A stretch of 55,600 bases of DNA from Catenulispora pinisilvae (GTDB taxonomy: Bacteria; Actinomycetota; Actinomycetes; Streptomycetales; Catenulisporaceae), in contig NZ_JAAFZA010000048.1 in the NCBI RefSeq assembly GCF_015356865.1, positions 1 to 55,600 on the forward strand. Reading direction: 5' to 3'. Positions 33,996-42,387 of the stretch are shown piece by piece. Below the pieces are notes generated by a model. The model was not told the origin of the DNA. It did no database searches and saw only the letters and a program-made list of their open reading frames with translations. Every line of letters starts with the position of its first letter. Position 1 is the first letter of the stretch. Position numbers and translations under genes: made by a program.

Positions 33996-36131
33996 TCAGA
34001 CCACCTCCAGGGCGTCAGCGAAGTGGCACGCGGCCGCGTGGTCCTCCTTGCCGGGGCGCGTGACGATGACCGGGTCCTCGTCACGACACTTCATCTGCTC
34101 GGCGGCGTTCAGCGACGCGTACTTGAAACAGCGGTCACGGAACCGGCAGCCGGAGGGCACGTTGGCCGGCGAGGGCAGGTCGCCGGGCAGCAGGATCCGC
34201 GAGCGCTCGCGCTCCTTGCGCGGGTCCGGCAGCGGGATCGCCGAGAGCAGGGCCTGGGTGTAGGGGTGCGAAGGCAGCTCGAACACCGAGGCCACGTCGC
34301 CGATCTCGACGATCCGGCCGAGGTACATCACGGCCACCCGGTCGGCGATGTGCCGCACCACCGACAGGTCGTGCGCCACGAACAGGTAGCTCAGGCCCAG
34401 CTTGGCCCGCAGCTCGTCGAGCAGGTTGATGACCCCGGCCTGGATCGACACGTCCAGCGCCGAGACCGGCTCGTCCAGGATGACGACCTTCGGGTTCAGC
34501 GCCAGGGCCCGGGCCACGCAGATGCGCTGCCGCTGGCCGCCGGAGAACTCCCGGGGGAAGCGCGAGGCGTGGTACGGCTCCAGGCCGACCAGCTCCAGCA
34601 GCTCGGCCACCCGCTCGTAGGCCTTGTCCTGGGACCAGCCGTGGGTGCGCAGCGGCTCGGCGATGGCCTCACCGACCGGCATCCGCGGGTCCAGCGAGGC
34701 CATCGGGTCCTGGAACACGATCTGGATGTCCTTGCGCATCTCCATGCGCTCGCGGCCGGACAGCTTCGCCGCCTGGCGGCCGAACACCGCGATCGACCCG
34801 GCCTGCGGGGCCACCAGCTCCAGGATCTCCAGCAGCGTGGTGGTCTTGCCGCAGCCGGACTCCCCGACCAGGCCCAGGGTCTCGCCCTCGCGGATCTCGA
34901 AGTCGATGCCGTCCACGGCCTTGACCGTGCCGACCCGCCGCTTGAACACCGCGCCGCGCATCAGCGGGAAGTGCTTCTGCAGGCCCTTGATCTCCAGCAC
35001 CGGGCTGCGCTGCGCGCGCGGCACGGTGTCCAGGTGCGTCTCGGGGATCTGCGGGACCGGGTACACCTGGTCGATCGGGATCGTCCCGCTCTCCAGGTCC
35101 GCACGGCGGTGGCAGGCCGAGGGGTGCGAGTCCGGGCCGGCCGGCAGCAGTTCGGGCTCGGCGTCCCGGCAGATGTCGGTGACGATCGGGCAGCGGTCGG
35201 CGAACGGGCAGGCGTCCGGCAGGTCCACCATCGACGGCGGGTTGCCCTCGATCGGGGTCAGCGGGCGCCGGCCGTGCTCGCCGGAGACGTCCAGCCGCGG
35301 GATCGAGCCCAGCAGGCCGATGGTGTAGGGCATGCGCGGCCGGTAGTAGATCTCGTCGACGGCGCCCTGCTCGACCGGGCGGCCGGCGTACATCACCGAG
35401 ACCTTGTCGGCGAAGCCGGCGACCACGCCGAGGTCGTGGGTGATCATCAGGATCGCCGCGCCCGTGAGCTCCTGCGCGTTCTTCAGCGCCTCCAGGATCT
35501 GGGCCTGGATGGTCACGTCCAGCGCGGTGGTCGGCTCGTCGCAGAGGATGACCTTGGGGTCGTTGGCGATCGCCATGGCGATCATCACGCGCTGGCGCAT
35601 ACCGCCGGAGAACTCGTGCGGGAAGTTCTTGAAGCGGCGCTCGGGGTCCGGGATGCCGACCACGTCGAGCAGTTCCAGCGCCCGCTTGCGCGCGGCGTCC
35701 CGGGACAGCTTCTGGTGCACGCTCAGCGCCTCGACGATCTGGTCGCCGACGGTGAACACCGGGGTCAGCGCGGACAGCGGGTCCTGGAAGACCATCGCGA
35801 TGTCCTTGCCGCGGATCTTCGACATCTGCTTGTCGCCCAGCCCCAGCAGCTCCCGGCCCTCCAGCTTGATGGAGCCGGTGATCCGGGCGTTGTCCGGCAG
35901 CAGGCCCAGGATCGCCATCGCGGACACCGACTTGCCCGAGCCGGACTCGCCCACGATGCCCAGCACTTCGCCGGGGTGCAGGTCGTAGCTGACGCCGCGC
36001 ACCGCGCGCACGTCCCCGGCCTCGGAGCTGAAGGTGACGTGCAGGTCCTGCACGGACAGCAGCGGGGTGCCGGTGGGCGCCGGGTTCTTCGGGCGCCCGG
36101 CGGCGTCGGTCAGCAGCAGGTTCTGGCTCAT
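33996..36131 (-). CDS. Fused double ATPase of a peptide-type ABC transporter (OppD-OppF)
   Basis: A 711-aa protein with two complete ABC modules. The first (about 22-345) has Walker A GESGSGKS, signature FSGGMRQR, Walker [13 protein letters not shown] and a C-terminal Cys cluster (CPFADRCPIVTDIC...ACH) typical of oligopeptide ATPases. The second (about 385-700) has [28 protein letters not shown] and CRFRDRCFKY...CRDE. ATG at 36131 overlaps the permease stop (ATGA). The open frame upstream of this start is shadow of the permease. Fusion of D and F is common in actinobacteria and locks a heterodimer in one chain. Confidence 0.95.
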   Translation of the reverse strand: MSQNLLLTDAAGRPKNPAPTGTPLLSVQDLHVTFSSEAGDVRAVRGVSYDLHPGEVLGIVGESGSGKSVSAMAILGLLPDNARITGSIKLEGRELLGLGDKQMSKIRGKDIAMVFQDPLSALTPVFTVGDQIVEALSVHQKLSRDAARKRALELLDVVGIPDPERRFKNFPHEFSGGMRQRVMIAMAIANDPKVILCDEPTTALDVTIQAQILEALKNAQELTGAAILMITHDLGVVAGFADKVSVMYAGRPVEQGAVDEIYYRPRMPYTIGLLGSIPRLDVSGEHGRRPLTPIEGNPPSMVDLPDACPFADRCPIVTDICRDAEPELLPAGPDSHPSACHRRADLESGTIPIDQVYPVPQIPETHLDTVPRAQRSPVLEIKGLQKHFPLMRGAVFKRRVGTVKAVDGIDFEIREGETLGLVGESGCGKTTTLLEILELVAPQAGSIAVFGRQAAKLSGRERMEMRKDIQIVFQDPMASLDPRMPVGEAIAEPLRTHGWSQDKAYERVAELLELVGLEPYHASRFPREFSGGQRQRICVARALALNPKVVILDEPVSALDVSIQAGVINLLDELRAKLGLSYLFVAHDLSVVRHIADRVAVMYLGRIVEIGDVASVFELPSHPYTQALLSAIPLPDPRKERERSRILLPGDLPSPANVPSGCRFRDRCFKYASLNAAEQMKCRDEDPVIVTRPGKEDHAAACHFADALEVV

Positions 36132-37048
36132 CGGGCCGAGGCTCCCGTCGAGTTGGGGTCGAGGGCGTCGCGCAGGCCGTCCCCGATGAAGTTGACGCAC
36201 AGGATGATCAGCACCAGGACCGAGGCCGGGAACACGAACAGGTACCACTGGTCGGTGGAGGCGAACTGCGCCCCGTCGTTGATCACGGTGCCCAGCGAGA
36301 CGTTCGGGGTGCGGATGCCGAAGCCCAGGAAGGACAGGAACGATTCGGTGACGATCGCCGCGCCCACGTTCAGCGTGAAGTCGACGATCAGGATCGAGGA
36401 GATGTTGGGGATGATGTGCCGGGCGATGATGGTCCAGGCCGGCACGCCCATGTACCGGGCGGCCCGGACGAACTCGCGCTCCCGGATGGTCAGCGTCATG
36501 CCGCGCACCACCCGCGAGGTGATCATCCAGCTGAACAGCGCGATCATCGGCACCAGCACCAGCCAGCTGGTGCCCTGGAAGTACGGGGACAAGATGATCA
36601 GCATCAGCAGCGAGGGCACGACCAGGAACAGGTCGGTCAGCCAGACGATGACCTTCTCCCACCAGCCGCCGAAGTAGGCGGCCGCGGTGCCCAGCAGGCC
36701 CGCGGACCCGGTGGACAGCAGGGCCACCAGCAGCCCGATGATCAGCGACTTCTGCATGCCGTTCACGGTCTGGGCGAACATGTCGTGGCCGACGTCGTCG
36801 GTGCCGAACAAGTGGTCGCCGGTCGGCCCGGACTGGGTGTTGACCAGGTCGATGTCGGTCGGCGACCAGTGCGTGAGCAGCGGGCCCAGGAACGCGAACA
36901 GGAACAGCAGCACCAGGCCGACCAGGCCCACCATCGCGAACTTGTTGCGGCGGAACCGGCGCCAGACCAGACCGGCGCGGCCGGAGCGGGCCGGAACGGC
37001 GGCGAGCGGCTGGACGGACTCGGTGTCCGCGGCGGTCGGGGCGGTCAT
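36128..37048 (-). CDS. Peptide-type ABC permease, DppC/OppC-like
   Basis: A 306-aa membrane protein with six helices. It has the N-terminal OppC_N helix (FAMVGLVGLVLLFLFAFLGPLLTHW), FGTDDVGHDMFAQTVNGMQKSL and a BPD_transp_1 core with the EAA loop EREFVRAARYMGVPAWTIIARHIIPNISS. The C-terminal NFIGDGLRDALDPN is a DppC hallmark. ATG at 37048 was taken rather than the adjoining GTG at 37051. It lies 52 bp after the B-type permease and overlaps the ATPase gene. Confidence 0.95.
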   Translation of the reverse strand: MTAPTAADTESVQPLAAVPARSGRAGLVWRRFRRNKFAMVGLVGLVLLFLFAFLGPLLTHWSPTDIDLVNTQSGPTGDHLFGTDDVGHDMFAQTVNGMQKSLIIGLLVALLSTGSAGLLGTAAAYFGGWWEKVIVWLTDLFLVVPSLLMLIILSPYFQGTSWLVLVPMIALFSWMITSRVVRGMTLTIREREFVRAARYMGVPAWTIIARHIIPNISSILIVDFTLNVGAAIVTESFLSFLGFGIRTPNVSLGTVINDGAQFASTDQWYLFVFPASVLVLIILCVNFIGDGLRDALDPNSTGASAR

Positions 37049-37100
37049 CACAGGGCCCTTCGGTGGCTGGTGCGGGAACTGGCGGGGACGCGGCGCGCCG

Positions 37101-38084
37101 TCACAGCCGGACCCTCGGGTCGAGCACGGCGGTGATGATGTCCGAGAGCATCCCGGCGATCAGCACCAGCACCGCGGAGAACAGGGTGATCACCGCCACC
37201 GAGTTCACGTCGGAGTGGTTGGTCGCGTCGGTGAACCAGGAGCCCAGGCCGTTCCAGCCGAAGACCCGCTCGGTGATGATCGCGCCGGCGAAGGTCAGGA
37301 TCGTGGAGTAGGTCACCAGCGTCATGACCGGGATGACCGCGGTGCGCACGCCGTGTTTCAGGATCGCCCGGGTCTTGCTCAGGCCCTTGGCCCGCGCCGT
37401 GCGCAGGAAGTCCGAGCCCAGCACGTCCAGCATCTGCCCGCGCTGGTAGCGGCTGTAGAAGGCGATCAGGCCCAGCGACAGCGAGATGGTCGGCAGCAGC
37501 AGGTGGTCGGCGCGGCTGAACAGCTGGCCCCAGAAGCCGGTGGCGTCCGGGTCGATCTCGCCCTGGTACTGCAACAGCGGGGTGTTGCCGCCGACCGCCT
37601 TGTTCACCTGGACCGCGACCAGCTTCAGCAGCGGGGCCAGCACGAAGACCGGCATCGCGAAGATGATGTAGGAGCCGAACGTGATCGCGTGATCGCTGAA
37701 CTTGTACTGTCTGACGGCTTGGAACGAGCCGATCAGGATGCCCGCCACCGCCGAGATCACGGCGGCAACGGTGACCAGCCGCACGGTGACCCACACGCTG
37801 ATCGAGAAGTGCTTGCTGACCGAGTCCAGCTGCCAGGTCTGGCCGAAGTCGCCGTGCGCGACGCCGTCCACCCAGTGCGCGTACCGCTCCAACACCGGCT
37901 TGTCCGGGTTGTCGTTGCGCTCGTTGAGCTCGTGGTACATGACCACGGCCGGGGTCGGCGGGTTCTTCTGCAGGTACATGTCCTTGGGGTGGAAGGCCGT
38001 GGCCGCCCCCAGGTAAGCCAGGGACGTGGCGACGAACACCAAGACCACATAGTTCAGAAGCCTGCGAACTATGAAGGCACCCAT
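37101..38084 (-). CDS. Peptide-type ABC permease, DppB/OppB-like
   Basis: A 327-aa membrane protein starting IVRRLLNYVVLVFVATSLAYL, the usual DppB first helix. The periplasmic loop GDFGQTWQLDSVSKHFSISVWVTVRL and an EAA loop SDFLRTARAKGLSKTRAILKHGVRTAVIPVMT are present. It ends SDIITAVLDPRVRL, the family signature. First gene of a leftward operon (B, C, DF, A). GGAGGG eight bases upstream of the ATG. Confidence 0.95.
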   Translation of the reverse strand: MGAFIVRRLLNYVVLVFVATSLAYLGAATAFHPKDMYLQKNPPTPAVVMYHELNERNDNPDKPVLERYAHWVDGVAHGDFGQTWQLDSVSKHFSISVWVTVRLVTVAAVISAVAGILIGSFQAVRQYKFSDHAITFGSYIIFAMPVFVLAPLLKLVAVQVNKAVGGNTPLLQYQGEIDPDATGFWGQLFSRADHLLLPTISLSLGLIAFYSRYQRGQMLDVLGSDFLRTARAKGLSKTRAILKHGVRTAVIPVMTLVTYSTILTFAGAIITERVFGWNGLGSWFTDATNHSDVNSVAVITLFSAVLVLIAGMLSDIITAVLDPRVRL

Positions 38085-38428
38085 GCCTCGACCCTCCGTG
38101 CTCTAAGCCCACAACCGTTGAAGCGGGCGAAGATCTTGGGGGTGGTACAGATCGTGTCGAGCCCGTTGGTTAACAGGTTCTCGGATGTTCTCCGGGAAAT
38201 CGATCACGAAAAGGACACGAAGTGATCTCTAGTTATAAACCCTGATACATACGGTGAATGACCTATAACGGGCAGTACACGCATAAGGGTAAAAAAAGAC
38301 ACCGGGTGCGCGGATGCTCACGCGAACCCGGTGTCCTCACCGTAGCGATCTTCGTTTGTGTCCACAATTTGAGAGGGCGTCAGGCCCTCCTCGCCGTGGA
38401 CTCCTTACCGTCGCGGCCAGGACCGGCG
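38085..38428. other. Intergenic region between two peptide-transport operons
   Basis: 344 bp with no gene. The right part contains the intrinsic terminator of the upstream operon. The AT-rich left-centre (about 38195-38290, with TTATAAC on the minus strand at about 38232-38239) probably carries the promoter of the downstream operon, followed by a ~140-base leader. No clear -35 hexamer is present at standard spacing. Confidence 0.5.
38291..38335 (-). terminator. Intrinsic terminator with U-tract for the second peptide ABC operon
   Basis: On the minus strand GACACCGGGTTCGCG pairs with CGCGCACCCGGTGTC (15 bp, one mismatch) around an 8-nt loop, followed directly by seven T residues. It lies about 94 bp after the stop of the leftward double ATPase gene. 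It is the only textbook Rho-independent terminator with a U-tract in this window. Confidence 0.93.
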
Positions 38429-40454
38429 CTACTCCCAGATCGGGAAGTGGCAGGCGGCCAGGTGCCCGTCGGTCCCGTACGGCACCAGCGGCGGCTCGGT
38501 CTGCGCGCAGATGTCCTGCGCGGCCGGGCAGCGGGTCCGGAACCGGCAGCCCGAGGGCGGGTTGATGGCGCTCGGCAGCTCGCCGACGATACCGCTGCTG
38601 GCCTTGGCCTTCTCCACCTCCGGGTCGGCCACCGGGATGGTGTCCAGCAGGCCCCGGGTGTAGTGGTGGATGGGCTTGGAGTACACCGCCTCGGCCGGGC
38701 CGATCTCCACCAGCTTGCCCAGGTACATCACGCCGATCCGGTCGGAGACGTAACGGACCACCGACAGGTCGTGCGAGATGAACAGGTAGGACAGTCCGTG
38801 CTCGGCCTGCAGGTCCTTCATCAGGTTCAGGACCTGCGACTGGATCGACACGTCCAGCGCCGAGACCGGCTCGTCGGCCACGATCAGCTTCGGCGCCGGA
38901 GCCAGGGCCCGGGCGAAGCCGACCCGCTGGCGCTGCCCGCCGGAGAACTCGTGGGGGTACCGCTCCAGCGCCGAGGCCGGCAGGCCGACCTGCTCGAACA
39001 GCTCCTTGATCCGGGCCTCGCGGCTCTCCTTGTCGCCCACCTTCTGGATGTCCAGCGGCTCGCGGACCACCGTGCGCACCCGCATACGCGGGTCCATCGC
39101 GGCGTAGCTGTCCTGGAACATCAGCTGGACGTCGCGGCTCTTCTTGCGCCGCTCACCGGACTTCAGCGTGGCCAGGTCCGTCCCCTCCAGGCTCATGGAC
39201 CCGGCGGTGGTCTCCTCCAGCCCGACGATCAGCTTGGCCACCGTGGTCTTGCCGCAGCCGGACTCGCCGACCAGGCCCACGGTCTCGCCCTTGCGGATGC
39301 TGAACGACACCCCGGCGACCGCGCTGACCGAGCCGATCTGCCGGCGCAGGAAACCCTTGGTGATCGGGAAGTCCTTGACCAGGTCGGTGACCTCCAGCAG
39401 CACCTCGCCCAACTCCGGGGTCGGCAGTTCCTCGGTCGAGGTGACCTCCGAGAGGGTGACCTCGACCTCCTCGCCGGAGCGCAGGGCGGCGCCCACCGGG
39501 TGGAAGCACGCGAACTCGTGGCCCACCTCGTCCACCCGGTACGGCGGGTCCTGGGCCCGGCAGTCGTCCTGCGCGTACCGGCACCGGGCCGCGAACCGGC
39601 AGGCGGCCGGCGGCTTGGTGAGGTCCGGCGGCATCCCGGGGATCGAGTACAACCGGGTGCCGCTGTCCGCGCCGCGCTCCGGGAGCGAGTCGAACAGCGC
39701 CTCGGTGTACGGGTGCCGCGGGTTCGCGTACAGCATCTCGGTGGTCGTGTTCTCCACGATCCGGCCGGCGTACATCACGTTCACCCGGTCCGCGCGCCCG
39801 GCGATCACGCCGAGGTCGTGCGTCACCAGGATGACCGCCATGCCGAGCCGCTCGCGCAGGCCGTCGATCAGCTCCAGGATCTGCTTCTGCACCGTCACGT
39901 CGAGCGCGGTGGTCGGCTCGTCGGCGATCAGCAGCTTGGGCTCGTTGGCCAGCGCTATCGCGATCATCGCGCGCTGGCGCATGCCCCCGGAGAGTTGGTG
40001 CGGGTAGTCCCGGGCCCGCTGCTGCGGGCTGGGCATCCCGACCAGGGAGAGCACCTCGATGGCGCGCTCCAGGCCCTCGGCCTTGCTGGCGCCGCGGTGG
40101 ATCCGCACCGACTCGGCGATCTGCTTGCCGATGGTCATCGTCGGGTTCAGCGACGTCATCGGGTCCTGGAAGATCATGCCGATGTCGTTGCCGCGGATCT
40201 TGGCCATCTGCTCGTCGTCCAGCTGCAGCAGGTCCCGGCCGTCCAGGAAGATGCTGCCCTCCGGACTGGAGCCGCCGTTGGGCAGCAGCCGCATGATCGA
40301 CATCGCGGTCATGGTCTTGCCCGAGCCGGACTCCCCGACGATGCCGATGGTCTCGCCGGCCTCGACGGTGAAGCTGATGCCGTCGACCGCCTGGACGGTC
40401 GACTTCTTCAGCTTGATCTGGGTGTGGAGGGTTTTCGACCTCTAGAAGTGCCAT
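38429..40454 (-). CDS. Fused double ATPase of second peptide-type ABC transporter, with apparent frameshift
   Basis: Two ABC modules as in OppD-OppF: Walker [17 protein letters not shown] and [12 protein letters not shown]; then [16 protein letters not shown] and [12 protein letters not shown], each with the Cys-rich C-terminal segment. The ATG at 40454 starts MALLEVEN in one frame, but the conserved continuation [39 protein letters not shown] lies in another. Removing one C from the CCC run at 40429-40431 joins them into a 674-aa protein; the downstream frame has a TAG just before and no usable start. Either a sequencing error, a recoding event or a recent inactivating mutation. The rest of the gene is intact. 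Confidence 0.87.
40429..40431 (-). other. Apparent one-base insertion (frameshift site)
   Basis: On the coding strand the sequence reads GAAAACCCTCCACACCCAG. The frame from the ATG gives E-N-P-P-H-P, while the conserved frame gives L-H-T-Q. A CC instead of CCC would give E-N-L-H-T-Q, the expected first strand and loop of an OppD ATPase. Confidence 0.75.
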
Positions 40455-40461
40455 GGCCGCC

Positions 40462-41397
40462 TCACCGCTTCTGGAGCCGGGTCTCGAAGGCGTCGCGCAG
40501 GGCGTCTCCGATGAAGTTGCAGGAGATGATGATCAGCACGATGGACACGCCCGGGGGATAGATCATCCACCAGTAGTTCTGGTCCAGGTAGCTCGATCCG
40601 TTCGCGAACATCCCGCCCCAGTCGTCGTTCGGCGCTTGCAGTCCCAGCCCGATGTAGCTGAGCACGGACAGCGCGAAGACCGAGTTGGCGATCGACAGCG
40701 AGGTGTTCACGATGGTGGTGCCGATGGTGTTCGGCAGGATGTGCCGGAAGATGATCCGCGGGCTGCGCCCGCCCATCATCCGGCAGGCCGCCACGTAGTC
40801 GCGCACCTTGATGGTCAGCGTGTCGCCGCGGGTCAGGCGGGTCAGGCTGAACCAGCTGGTGAGCGCGATCACCATGATGAACACCGTCTTGGTGCGGCCC
40901 AGCGTGGAGGCCAGGTAGATCAGCGCGAAGATGAGCGGGATCGACAGCAGCGCGTCGATGGTCCGCATCATGATCGAGTCCACCCAGCCGCCGACGTAGC
41001 CGGCGATGGCGCCGTACAGCATGCCGATCACCGAGGCCAGCACGCCGGAGGCGATGCCGATCTCCAACGAGATCTGGCCGGCCTTCATCAACTTGCCGAG
41101 CTCGTCCACGCCGTTCTGGTCGGTGCCCAGCGGATGGCTGGGGCCCGGCGGCAGGGTGATCTCGTCCATCTGCACGTGCGAGGTGTTGCCGTGGTAGAGC
41201 AGCGGCCCGAAGAAGCACATCAGGACGTAGAAGACCAGCACGCCGAAGGCGACCACGGCCAGCCGGTTCTCCAGGAAGACCTCCAGGCCGCGGCGGAACA
41301 TCGAGCGCGCGCTCTCGGTCGGCTCCAGGCCCAGCATCTGCTCGGTCGGCGGGATGTTGTCCCCCTGTCCGGGGGATTCGACGACGATCTCGTCCAT
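40462..41397 (-). CDS. Second peptide-type ABC permease, DppC/OppC-like
   Basis: A 311-aa membrane protein: ~40 cytoplasmic residues, OppC_N helix (LAVVAFGVLVFYVLMCFFGPLL), LGTDQNGVDELGKLMKAGQISLEIG, core helices, EAA loop VRDYVAACRMMGGRSPRIIFRHILPNTIGT and the end NFIGDALRDAFETR. The start codon overlaps the B-type permease stop by one base (TGATG), and seven bases separate it from the ATPase start. Divergent in sequence from the permease at 36128-37048, so the two systems are old paralogues rather than a recent duplication. Confidence 0.95.
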   Translation of the reverse strand: MDEIVVESPGQGDNIPPTEQMLGLEPTESARSMFRRGLEVFLENRLAVVAFGVLVFYVLMCFFGPLLYHGNTSHVQMDEITLPPGPSHPLGTDQNGVDELGKLMKAGQISLEIGIASGVLASVIGMLYGAIAGYVGGWVDSIMMRTIDALLSIPLIFALIYLASTLGRTKTVFIMVIALTSWFSLTRLTRGDTLTIKVRDYVAACRMMGGRSPRIIFRHILPNTIGTTIVNTSLSIANSVFALSVLSYIGLGLQAPNDDWGGMFANGSSYLDQNYWWMIYPPGVSIVLIIISCNFIGDALRDAFETRLQKR

Positions 41398-42344
41398 CAG
41401 GTGAGCCTTACTCGTGGGTCCAGGGCGGCGTAAGAGATGTCGGCCACCAGCGACCCGAGGATCGTGACGATCGCGGTCAGCATCGTGGTGCCCAGGACGA
41501 TCACGAAGTCGCTGGACAAGGCGGCGTTGATGGTCAGCACGCCGATGCCCTGGATGTTGAAGATCTGCTCCACCAGCAGCGCGCCGCCCACCAGGGTCGG
41601 CAGGGACAGCCCGACCAGGGTGATCATCGGGATCATCGCGTTGCGCAGCACGTGCCGGTACAGCACGCGGCGCTTGGTCGCGCCCTTGGCGATCGCCGTG
41701 CGGACGTAGTCCTGGGTGATCTCGTCGAGCATCGAGGAGCGCATGTACCGGCTGTATCCGGCCACACCGCTGATGACCAGAGTGGCCACCGGCAGGATCA
41801 TCTGGTCCGGCTGGGAGAACGCGGCGTGGAAGGAGTCGATCTGCTTCGCGATCGGTATCAGGTGGAACTGCACCTGGAACAGGTCACGCAGCACGACGCC
41901 GAGGAAGAACACCGGGATCGCGTAGCCGATGAAGGAGAACGTGGTGATCGTGTAGTCGGTGACCGAGTTGCGGCGGGTCGCCTGCAGCACGCCCACCGGC
42001 ACCGAGATGACGATGGTGAAGAACAGCGCGAGGCCGACGATGTACATCGACTGCCCCATGTCCTCCTTCAGCAGCGCATTGACGGTCTGGCTCTTCTGAT
42101 AGCTGGTGCCCAGATCGAAGTGGACGACCAGCCGGTCCAGCCAGCGCCAGTACTGCACGTACAGGGGCTGGTCCAGGCCCAGTCGGTGGGTGAGCTCGGC
42201 AATGGTCTGGGGGGTGGCCCGCTGGCCGAGCATCCCTCGCACGACGCCGTTCGGCATCAGGTGCATCATGCCGAAGGTGGCGATCGACACGATGAACAGT
42301 GTCACGATCGACTGGAAGAAGCGGCGGATCAAGTAAGTGGTCAC
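41397..42344 (-). CDS. Second peptide-type ABC permease, DppB/OppB-like
   Basis: A 315-aa membrane protein beginning YLIRRFFQSIVTLFIVSIATFGMMHLMPN, with HFDLGTSYQKSQTVNALL, EAA loop TQDYVRTAIAKGATKRRVLYRHVLRNAMIPMIT and the end ADISYAALDPRVRLT. The start is GTG, and both the GTG and its GGGGGG ribosome site lie inside a perfect 15-bp stem-loop formed with the end of the binding-protein spacer. That structure would limit translation unless opened, which may keep permease levels below binding-protein levels. Confidence 0.94.
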   Translation of the reverse strand: MTTYLIRRFFQSIVTLFIVSIATFGMMHLMPNGVVRGMLGQRATPQTIAELTHRLGLDQPLYVQYWRWLDRLVVHFDLGTSYQKSQTVNALLKEDMGQSMYIVGLALFFTIVISVPVGVLQATRRNSVTDYTITTFSFIGYAIPVFFLGVVLRDLFQVQFHLIPIAKQIDSFHAAFSQPDQMILPVATLVISGVAGYSRYMRSSMLDEITQDYVRTAIAKGATKRRVLYRHVLRNAMIPMITLVGLSLPTLVGGALLVEQIFNIQGIGVLTINAALSSDFVIVLGTTMLTAIVTILGSLVADISYAALDPRVRLT

Positions 42345-42373
42345 CGCGACCCCCCGCCGGGGGTCGCGGTGAC
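42340..42373 (-). promoter_or_regulatory. 15-bp perfect stem-loop covering the start of the DppB-like gene
   Basis: GTCACCGCGACCCCC and GGGGGTCGCGGTGAC are exact complements around CGCC. It fills the 43-bp gap between the binding-protein stop and the permease, and the GTG start at 42344 is within the stem. It may stabilise the binding-protein message 3' end, cause partial termination, or block permease translation. Confidence 0.75.
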
Positions 42374-42387
42374 GTCAGTGCGCTGAA

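Noticed and set aside
33996-36662. 888-aa version of the first fused ATPase
   Set aside because: Residues before MSQNLLLTD are shadow of the DppC-like permease; the ATGA overlap gives the natural start.
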